Positions 57,886 to 64,000 of a stretch of 64,000 bases of DNA are shown in pieces (position 1 is the first letter of the stretch; every line of letters starts with the position of its first letter). The DNA comes from Aliidiomarina soli (lineage in GTDB: Bacteria; Pseudomonadota; Gammaproteobacteria; Enterobacterales; Alteromonadaceae). The notes under the pieces were generated by a model. The model made no database searches. It saw only the letters and a program-made list of their open reading frames with translations, and was not told the DNA's origin. The position numbers and the translations under genes are program-made. The stretch lies in the NCBI RefSeq assembly GCF_003986975.1, contig NZ_PIPO01000001.1, forward strand, positions 620,001 to 684,000, written 5' to 3'.

Positions 57886-58155
57886 ATGTTAACTGTAATT
57901 TTCGGTCGCCCCGCGTGCCCTTTTTGTGTTCGGGCTAAACAAATCGCCGAACAATTAAGCGAAGAACGCGATGATTTCGAATTTAGATACGTCGATATCC
58001 ACGCCGAAGGCATCAGCAAGGCTGATTTAGAGAAAACCGTAGGCAAACCTGTATTAACAGTGCCACAGATTTTCGTCGACGAGCAACATATTGGCGGCTG
58101 CACTGAATTCGAAGCCTATGCGCGTGAGAACCTTGGTCTGTATCAGTCTGCATAA
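57886..58155 (+). CDS. grxA: Glutaredoxin 1 (GrxA)
   Basis: GrxA is a glutathione-dependent dithiol reductant and an electron donor for class Ia ribonucleotide reductase. The active site is C11-P-F-C14, with Phe in place of the usual Tyr. GKPVLTVPQIFVDEQHIGG carries the cis-proline and the glutathione-binding strand of GrxA. With ATG 57886 it is 89 residues (E. coli 85), and GGGAG lies 6 nt upstream; an upstream in-frame start at 57832 is not family-like. Its position right after nrdAB-yfaE makes the functional link to the reductase direct, although a 137-nt gap suggests a separate promoter. Confidence 0.95.
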   Translation: MLTVIFGRPACPFCVRAKQIAEQLSEERDDFEFRYVDIHAEGISKADLEKTVGKPVLTVPQIFVDEQHIGGCTEFEAYARENLGLYQSA

Positions 58156-58226
58156 GCGCAGTTGATACCGATGAGTTAAGAGTGAGTGAGAGTAGTTGGT
58201 GAGAGAGCATTTTCACCAGTGCGGAC

Positions 58227-58255
58227 AAAAGGCAGACGTTTAGCGTCTGCCTTTT
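58227..58255. terminator. Bidirectional terminator between grxA and hrpA
   Basis: AAAAGGCAGACG pairs with CGTCTGCCTTTT around a 5-nt loop. A- and T-runs at the two ends make it usable by both grxA and the convergent hrpA. Confidence 0.85.
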
Positions 58256-58292
58256 GTTTATCTGACGCACCGATAAGCGCCGGAACTGCCAT

Positions 58293-61200
58293 CTAAAAAC
58301 TCTCCAGGGCCTGGCGTAAGCGCTGCTCCGAAACCGGATAAGCCGTTCTAAGCTGCTGCGCAAATAATGATACTCTCAGCTCTTCCAGCATCCAGCGAAA
58401 CTCAAGCAAGTCGACTGAAGGGGTGTCCCCCGCCGCTACTTTGTTTAATTTAGCCTGCCATGCCTGCTCCAGCTTTTGCATGGTCAACATGCGTAACCGG
58501 TCGCGGTTGGGGTCAACCGGTAGTTTTTCCTGCCGGTATTTCAATGCTTTCAGATAACGTTCAATATCGGTCAGCCGCGCCTGGCCAAATTCGCTGACAA
58601 AGCCCTTGAAAACCAGCAGGTTAAGATGCTCTTTGATGTCGCCGAACGACTGCACCTGATCCAGTGGTATCTTTCCTTTTAGGCGTTTTTGGATCTCGTG
58701 GCTTAACACCAGGCAACGTTCAACCTGTTGCGCTATCGCCAGCGTGGTATCGTTCAACTGCCCCCGGATATCCTCCAGTGCCGTTGCAAACGCCTCCTGA
58801 TTGGTAATGTCGTGCGCCTGCAGCAAACTGTCGATGGCCGCATAGATACAATCCCCCACCAATGCATCGACTTTGCCCCAGGGGTTAAAATACATAGCCA
58901 GTTTAGATTTATTGGGTAAGTTATCGCGCAGGTATTTCACGGGTGAGGGTACATTAATCAGTACCAAGCGGCGTAAGCCCTGTCGGTTCGCCTGCGCGGC
59001 GCGCTGTGGATTGTCATAGAGTTCAATCGCAACAGAGTCCTTACTATCGACTAACGCAGGGTACGCACGGATCGCAAATCGCCCCTGGTTCTTCTCGATA
59101 CTGGCGGGTAATTCACCAAAGCTCCAGCTGGTTAACCCGCTCTGCTCAATACTATCACCCGCAGTCTCAACCAAAGTCTTCTTAACCTGCCCCTGCAATT
59201 GATGTTGCAGTGCTTTCAGATCCCGCCCCTGAGCAACTAGCTCGCCTTCATTGGTAAGGACCTTGAAGTTAAAGCGTAAATGCGCTGGCAAGGCTGCGAC
59301 ATCCCACTCGTCGGCTTCGACCCGCTGCCCTGTCATCCGTAACAGATGCTTGCTTAAGCTCTCGGTTAAACTACCCTCACCGACTTGCATCGCCTGCAGT
59401 GCCGCTTGTGCATAATTTGGGGCAGGAACAAAGTTCCTCCGCAGGCGCTTAGGCAGACCTTTGATCAGTGCTATCACCAGCTCTTCACGCAAGGCCGGGA
59501 TCAACCAGTCACAGCCAGCATCGTTGACCTGGTTCAGAATACCCAGCGGTATTTCCAGACTAACGCCGTCATCGACCGCCTGTGGGTCAAACTGATAACT
59601 GAGCGGTAAATGCAGATTTCCCTGTTGCCAGGTATCAGGATAGGCATCGTCTGTGACAAAGGCCGCGTCCTGCATCATTAACTGAGCACGGTCAAAACAG
59701 AGTAAATCCGGTGACTGTTTGACCGCTTTGCGATACCAGGCGGCTAAGCTGCGATCATCGTAAATAGCCTCTGGAATATGTCGGTCATAGCAGGCAAAGA
59801 GCGCATCTTCGTCAATCAGAATATCGCGCCGCCGCGATTTTTCTTCTAACGCCTGTACATCGGCGATGGTGGCCAGGTTCTTATCAATAAAAGGCAGTCG
59901 CTGTTTTATCTCACCACCGACCAGGGCTTCACGGATGAACACCTCGCGCGCGACTACCGGATCAATCGGTCCATACTGAACCCGACGTTTGGGTACCACG
60001 ATAAGTCCGTACAGCGTGACCTGCTCGTTGGCCACTACCGCCCCGCGCTTCTTCTCATAGCGCGGTTCTGAATGACTTCGTTTAACCAGATGTTCAGCCG
60101 CTGGCTCGATCCATTCTGGTTTAATGGCCCCCACCACACGGGCGTAGAGACGGGTCGTTTCAACCAGCTCTGCTGCCATAACCCACTTCGGCGGCTTCTT
60201 AAACAGCCCTGAGCCAGGAAAAACATAAAATTTTCGGTTACGGGCGCCGGTGTATTCGTGCCCTTCGTCTTTAGTTCCCAGGTGTGACAGCAAGCCCGTA
60301 ATCATCGCCTGGTGAACCTGATCCGTATCCGCGGGTTCGTCATTAATCGGCAGGCTCAGTTCACGCACCGTCTGGCGTAACTGAGTGTACAGATCCTGCC
60401 ACTCCCTTACCCGCAGATAATGAATAAATTCCTGCTTACACAGCTTGCGAAACTGACTGGACGAAAGTGCCTTACGTTGCTCCTGCAGATAGTTCCACAG
60501 ATTAAGAAACGCCATAAAATCCGACTGAGGGTGATGGAAGCGGCTGTGCTTTTCATCTGATTTCTGTTTCGCATCGGCTGGCCGCTCTCGTGGGTCCTGA
60601 ATGGACAGCGCTGCAGTAATTATCATCACTTCGCGCACTGCGCTAAACGACGGCGCCGCCAACACCATTCTCGCCAGCCTTGGGTCAATCGGTAAGCGAG
60701 CCAATTGACGACCGATGCTGGTCAGTTCAAGTTGCCGCCGACGTCTTGAGTCAATAGCGTGCAACTCTTCAAGTAGGGTTAAACCGTCATTAATGAATCG
60801 CTCGTCTGGCTTCTGCAAAAATGGAAACTGGCGAATATCACCAAGTCGCAATGATGTCATTTGCAGAATAACCGACGCCAGATTGGTGCGCAGAATTTCC
60901 GGATCGGTGAACTCCGGCCGGTTAAGAAAATCGTCCTCGCTATACAAACGAATGCATATCCCGGGACCCACCCGACCACAGCGCCCTTGCCGCTGATTCG
61001 CACTGGCTTGAGAAATTGCTTCAATAGGCAGCCGCTGCACTTTAGTGCGGTAACTGTAGCGACTTATGCGCGCCGTCCCCGGGTCAATCACATACCGGAT
61101 CCCCGGCACCGTCAACGACGTTTCCGCCACATTGGTCGCCAGCACAATACGTCGCCCGCCATGGGACTGGAAAACACGGTTCTGCTCGTTGGCTGACAAA

Positions 61201-62168
61201 CGCGCATACAGAGGCAGTATTTCCATCGGCTGCCGACCGAGAAGACCCTGTCGGTGCGCGTCGTTAAGGGCATCCGCGCTGTCACGAATTTCCCGTTCGC
61301 CGCTTAAAAAGACCAGGATGTCACCCGGCCCTTCGTTGATCAGCTCACCCGCTGCGTCGATGATACCCTGATAGAGATCCTGATCGTCGCGCTCTGAAAC
61401 TGGCTGATACCGCGTTTCGACCGGGAACGTTCGTCCGGAAACGCTGATCACTGGGGCATTGTTGAAGTGGCGGGAGAAACGATCGGTCTCGATCGTCGCT
61501 GAGGTAATAATAACTTTCAGATCCGGACGCTTGGCGAGGAGTTGATGCAGTACCCCTAACAGAAAATCGATGTTCAACGAGCGTTCATGTGCTTCATCAA
61601 TAATGATGACTTCGTAATTACTTAAAAACCGGTCTCGCTGCAGCTCCGCAAGTAAAATACCATCGGTCATTAATTTAACTGACACCTGGTCACTAGACGT
61701 ATCCTGAAAGCGAACCTTATAGCCAACGTGGCCTCCGATGCTTTGGCCAAGCTCCTCTGCTATTCTGGTTGCAACCGATCGGGCTGCTAGTCGACGTGGT
61801 TGGGTGTGGCCGATAAGCCCCGCCGCACCGAATCCCATCTGCAATAATATCTTCGGTAACTGAGTGGTTTTGCCTGAGCCTGTCTCGCCGGCGACGATCA
61901 CCACCTGGTTACTGGCAATGGCCTCGGCGATCTCATCACGAGCTTCAACCACCGGCAGCTCCGCAGGAAATTCGATAGCAGGCATTTGTTCGCTGCGGGT
62001 AGCCACAGACTGCACCGATTGTTCCATATCCTTTTTAAGCGCAGCTTCACGAGCCTCATCCGGCTGCTTCTGCAAGCGACGCAACTGTTGACGGAAACGA
62101 TGACGGTCTGCGGTTCGGCACAAGGGAAGCGCAGAGAAAAGGGATGCAGGGAGAGCGTTCATGAACAA
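58293..62168 (-). CDS. hrpA: ATP-dependent RNA helicase HrpA
   Basis: HrpA is a large DEAH-box 3'-5' RNA helicase; in E. coli it helps process fimbrial mRNA and rescues stalled ribosomes. Walker A GETGSGKTT is at 94-102 and DEAH at 191-194. SAT (motif III) follows in VIITSATIETDRF, and motif VI is QRQGRCGRVGPG. The HA2/OB regions come next, and a long DUF3418 C-terminal domain completes the protein. Length 1291 (E. coli 1300). The start could be M1 or M3 (ATG 62168 or 62162). It follows a CBS-domain gene on the same strand, with a palindromic element between them. Confidence 0.96.
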   Translation of the reverse strand: MFMNALPASLFSALPLCRTADRHRFRQQLRRLQKQPDEAREAALKKDMEQSVQSVATRSEQMPAIEFPAELPVVEARDEIAEAIASNQVVIVAGETGSGKTTQLPKILLQMGFGAAGLIGHTQPRRLAARSVATRIAEELGQSIGGHVGYKVRFQDTSSDQVSVKLMTDGILLAELQRDRFLSNYEVIIIDEAHERSLNIDFLLGVLHQLLAKRPDLKVIITSATIETDRFSRHFNNAPVISVSGRTFPVETRYQPVSERDDQDLYQGIIDAAGELINEGPGDILVFLSGEREIRDSADALNDAHRQGLLGRQPMEILPLYARLSANEQNRVFQSHGGRRIVLATNVAETSLTVPGIRYVIDPGTARISRYSYRTKVQRLPIEAISQASANQRQGRCGRVGPGICIRLYSEDDFLNRPEFTDPEILRTNLASVILQMTSLRLGDIRQFPFLQKPDERFINDGLTLLEELHAIDSRRRRQLELTSIGRQLARLPIDPRLARMVLAAPSFSAVREVMIITAALSIQDPRERPADAKQKSDEKHSRFHHPQSDFMAFLNLWNYLQEQRKALSSSQFRKLCKQEFIHYLRVREWQDLYTQLRQTVRELSLPINDEPADTDQVHQAMITGLLSHLGTKDEGHEYTGARNRKFYVFPGSGLFKKPPKWVMAAELVETTRLYARVVGAIKPEWIEPAAEHLVKRSHSEPRYEKKRGAVVANEQVTLYGLIVVPKRRVQYGPIDPVVAREVFIREALVGGEIKQRLPFIDKNLATIADVQALEEKSRRRDILIDEDALFACYDRHIPEAIYDDRSLAAWYRKAVKQSPDLLCFDRAQLMMQDAAFVTDDAYPDTWQQGNLHLPLSYQFDPQAVDDGVSLEIPLGILNQVNDAGCDWLIPALREELVIALIKGLPKRLRRNFVPAPNYAQAALQAMQVGEGSLTESLSKHLLRMTGQRVEADEWDVAALPAHLRFNFKVLTNEGELVAQGRDLKALQHQLQGQVKKTLVETAGDSIEQSGLTSWSFGELPASIEKNQGRFAIRAYPALVDSKDSVAIELYDNPQRAAQANRQGLRRLVLINVPSPVKYLRDNLPNKSKLAMYFNPWGKVDALVGDCIYAAIDSLLQAHDITNQEAFATALEDIRGQLNDTTLAIAQQVERCLVLSHEIQKRLKGKIPLDQVQSFGDIKEHLNLLVFKGFVSEFGQARLTDIERYLKALKYRQEKLPVDPNRDRLRMLTMQKLEQAWQAKLNKVAAGDTPSVDLLEFRWMLEELRVSLFAQQLRTAYPVSEQRLRQALESF

Positions 62169-62218
62169 CCTTTACAAACAAATGAGCGCGTAGTGTAGCA
62201 AGGGTTATGGCAAGCGCC

Positions 62219-62249
62219 AACGCCTTACAGGCGCATCCTGCAAGGCGTT
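62219..62249. repeat. REP-like extragenic palindrome
   Basis: AACGCCTT-A-CAGG pairs with CCTG-C-AAGGCGTT around a 5-nt loop CGCAT, a 12-bp stem with one A-C mismatch. It lies between the CBS gene and hrpA and has no T-tract on either strand. In form (GC-rich stem, ATGCG loop on the minus strand) it resembles enterobacterial REP elements. I cannot see a second copy in this window. Confidence 0.5.
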
Positions 62250-62266
62250 ACTATGGTCAGATAGAA

Positions 62267-62689
62267 TTATGGCTTGTGATAGGAGTCGCGCAGGTGTAAA
62301 TCCAGTGCGATCATCACCTGAGTTCGCGAGATGACTCCCTGCAAACGGTTCTCGTAATCAACCACCGGATAAATTTTGGGTCGATTAGAACCGAATCGTT
62401 GCGCTAAATCCAGTATGGCAGTGTCACTGTTCACGGTAACCACCTCGCTATTCATACATTCAGCAACTGTGGCTGAGCGCTCTTTATGATAAGTCCCTTC
62501 AAGCATATGAGCGAGGCAATCCTGCTCGGAGAGAAAACCGATGACCTGCTTTTTCGCGTCGACAACGGGGCCTCCAGCAAGGTTGGCGCGCAATAGGCGC
62601 TCGACAGCTTCTTCAATCGGCATATTGGCGGTTAGTACAGCCGGATGGCGGCTCATATAATCGCCCACTTTCAATGACCGTAGTGGCAT
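62267..62689 (-). CDS. Tandem CBS-domain protein
   Basis: This 140-residue protein consists of two CBS domains (about 8-60 and 75-135): VGDYMSRHPAVLTANMPIEEAVERLLRANLAGGPVVD and VAECMNSEVVTVNSDTAILDLAQRFGSNRPKIYPVVDYENRLQGVISRTQVM. Paired CBS domains bind adenine nucleotides or S-adenosylmethionine and usually control a partner protein. No enzyme or channel domain is attached. It starts 6 nt downstream of the isoaspartyl peptidase gene, so the two are co-transcribed, but this does not reveal the partner. Confidence 0.88.
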   Translation of the reverse strand: MPLRSLKVGDYMSRHPAVLTANMPIEEAVERLLRANLAGGPVVDAKKQVIGFLSEQDCLAHMLEGTYHKERSATVAECMNSEVVTVNSDTAILDLAQRFGSNRPKIYPVVDYENRLQGVISRTQVMIALDLHLRDSYHKP

Positions 62690-62695
62690 AGGTAG

Positions 62696-63754
62696 CTACT
62701 CCTCGTCGTTGTAAATTCCTACCGTCAGGGGTTGGCTTGATGTTTTACTGGCCCGGTACATCCCCTCTGTATTAAACGGCATATGAACATTGCCTTTGTT
62801 ATCCACAATGATCACTCCACCTGTGCCCCCCGCCGACGGCAGTACCTGATGAATCACTTCATCCCCGGCGGTGACAATGTCTTTGTCCTGGTACAATACA
62901 CGGCTGCAAATATCAGCGGCCACCTGATAACGAATAAAATACTCGCCATGACCGGTCGAGGACACCGCACAACTTTCATTGTCAGCCCAGGTACCTGCAC
63001 CAATAATCGGCGAATCGCCGATGCGGCCATATTGCTTTGCAGTCATGCCTCCAGTGGATGTGGCTGCTGCCAGGTTCCCTGCACTGTCGAGTGCGACCGC
63101 ACCAACGGTGCCCATATTAAAATTTGGGTCCCAGTTCGGATTACTGGCAATCTGTTCACCTGCCTGCTGACTGCGTTCCAGTTCTTTTAGCGCATCCTGA
63201 AGCTGCTGATAACGATGTTCACTATTGAAGTGGTTGTTTTCTACTTCCGACAACCCCTGCTCCCGCGCAAACTGACTGGCACCTTCACCGCTTAACATGA
63301 CATGTCTTGAATTCTGCATAATTTCACGCGCTAAGGCTATCGGGCTTTCCACTGTTTTGACCCCGGCGACCGCCCCAGCTTCACGACTGTCACCGCGCAT
63401 AATAGACGCGTCCAGTTCATGCTCACCCTGATAAGTATAGACGGCGCCAATTCCTGCATTAAACAGCGGGTTGCCTTCCATCACCTGCACCGCCGCGATC
63501 ACCGCATCTACGCTATCGCCGCCCGCTTCCAGTATCGCGTAGCCAGCCTCGGTTGCTTCGCGTAATGCCGCGTCAAATTCAGCTTCGCGCTGCGCTGACA
63601 TATTTTCCCGCGTTATAGTGCCGGCTCCACCGTGAATCGCTATGGCCAGTGGCGACTCAGTTTCCGACTCTGCAGAGGCATCGGCGGCCGGTCCACAACC
63701 ACTCAGGCCAAGCGCAAAAAGTAGCCCCACGGATACAGATGTTTTCGTTTTCAT
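62696..63754 (-). CDS. Isoaspartyl peptidase/L-asparaginase, lipoprotein-type
   Basis: This is an N-terminal-nucleophile hydrolase of the plant-type asparaginase family, which cleaves isoaspartyl dipeptides and asparagine. The precursor self-cleaves to expose the threonine, predicted as T216 in NMGTVGAVALD. HGGAGTI near 41-47 and GTGGVIIVDNKGN near the C-terminus are family motifs. A lipoprotein signal, LSGC with Cys20, directs it through the inner membrane; E. coli IaaA is cytoplasmic, so the location differs. Acidic linker residues follow the cysteine. I chose ATG 63754 (352 residues). The CBS gene follows 6 nt later. Confidence 0.92.
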   Translation of the reverse strand: MKTKTSVSVGLLFALGLSGCGPAADASAESETESPLAIAIHGGAGTITRENMSAQREAEFDAALREATEAGYAILEAGGDSVDAVIAAVQVMEGNPLFNAGIGAVYTYQGEHELDASIMRGDSREAGAVAGVKTVESPIALAREIMQNSRHVMLSGEGASQFAREQGLSEVENNHFNSEHRYQQLQDALKELERSQQAGEQIASNPNWDPNFNMGTVGAVALDSAGNLAAATSTGGMTAKQYGRIGDSPIIGAGTWADNESCAVSSTGHGEYFIRYQVAADICSRVLYQDKDIVTAGDEVIHQVLPSAGGTGGVIIVDNKGNVHMPFNTEGMYRASKTSSQPLTVGIYNDEE

Positions 63755-63868
63755 ATGATGTCGCCCTTTATTATTCAAGTAATTAGCTTAGCATCTAACT
63801 CGCTGCATAACTTATTATGACCATGAAGAAGCCTCGCGTACAAGCCATTGCAAATGCTATCCTTGCCC

Positions 63869-63897
63869 TTAACTCAGTCTAACTAACCGGCTATATA
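63869..63897 (+). promoter_or_regulatory. Possible promoter of sbcB
   Basis: TTAACT (63869-63874), 17 nt, TATATA (63892-63897) precedes the sbcB start by only 9 nt, so a transcript from it would be nearly leaderless. Both hexamers match consensus at four of six positions. Confidence 0.3.
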
Positions 63898-63906
63898 GAA
63901 AACACC

Positions 63907-64000
63907 ATGACTAAAACCCTTTACTGGTACGACTTTGAGGCTGGTGGTGCAAACCCGAGAGTGGACCGGCCCAGCCAATTTGCAGGCATTCGAACCGACG
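63907..64000 (+). CDS. sbcB: Exodeoxyribonuclease I, 5' fragment
   Basis: Only the first 31 codons lie inside the window. They read TLYWYDFEAGGANP then RVDRPSQFAGIRTD, which matches the start of exonuclease I, including the first DEDD-type catalytic pair (Asp-Phe-Glu) and the DRPxQFAxIRTD block. ExoI degrades single-stranded DNA 3'-5' in mismatch repair and recombination. The E. coli sequence after the catalytic Glu is TFG; here it is AGG. The rest of the gene is outside the window. Confidence 0.85.
   Translation, partial: MTKTLYWYDFEAGGANPRVDRPSQFAGIRTD

Noticed and set aside
1-64000. Search for mobile elements, prophage, toxin-antitoxin, defence genes, tRNA or rRNA genes
   Set aside because: No transposase, integrase, phage, restriction, toxin or cas gene and no tRNA-like fold was recognised; gene order is conserved and tightly packed throughout.

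Overview
This window is a stretch of gammaproteobacterial chromosome. Gene order and protein sequence resemble those of Escherichia coli and, more closely, marine Alteromonadales. The conserved E. coli-type blocks are rne/rluC/maf/yceD/rpmF/plsX/fab/pabC/mltG/tmk/holB/tatD, ydjA/sppA/ansA, aroA/cmk/rpsA/ihfB/lapA/lapB/pyrF, gyrA/ubiG and nrdAB/yfaE. An argininosuccinate lyase fused to an N-acetylglutamate synthase domain, a class II DAHP synthase and the argCBFGH order point to a Vibrio/Shewanella/Alteromonas/Idiomarina-type organism. Idiomarinaceae is my best guess, but the sequence alone does not prove it.

Layout. 1-3.8 kb (minus): a truncated DUF1338 gene, class II DAHP synthase, a flavin-reductase-fold protein and htpX with a sigma32-like promoter. 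4.0-9.9 kb: pepE, then the biotin cluster bioBFCD (minus) divergent from bioA (plus), with a BirA-type operator between them. 10-17.9 kb: a small membrane protein, asnS, and the arginine operon argC-B-F-G-HA (minus) behind paired ARG boxes. 17.9-23.5 kb: ydjA-like nitroreductase, sppA-ansA and a membrane diguanylate cyclase. 23.5-23.8 kb: an intergenic region with a plus-strand terminator and no gene to serve, a candidate small RNA. 23.8-34.3 kb (minus): the envelope/fatty-acid supercluster yceD-rpmF-plsX-fabH-fabD-fabG-acpP-fabF-pabC-mltG-tmk-holB-tatD. 34.4-40.3 kb: maf, a HAD phosphatase, rluC and the divergent rne with a long structured leader.

40.3-52.1 kb (minus): a long co-directional run gyrA-serC-hisC-aroA-cmk-rpsA-ihfB-lapA-lapB-pyrF-comEA, interrupted by terminators and by an S1-type leader in front of rpsA. 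52.3-58.2 kb (plus): ubiG, gph, then nrdA-nrdB-yfaE and grxA, a complete class Ia ribonucleotide reductase module behind two near-identical NrdR boxes. 58.3-63.8 kb (minus): hrpA, a CBS-domain protein and a lipoprotein-type isoaspartyl peptidase/asparaginase. The first codons of sbcB (plus) end the window.

Most of the window is core metabolism and information processing. I see no prophage, insertion sequence, CRISPR array, toxin or defence island, and no tRNA or rRNA gene. I also see no protein-coding system that looks undescribed. The parts worth a second look are regulatory: the orphan terminator/candidate sRNA at 23.7 kb, the GGA-loop hairpin in front of rpsA, the rne leader, a possibly leaderless yceD transcript, the BirA operator that abuts the bioA start codon, and a doubled C-terminal motif in RNase E.
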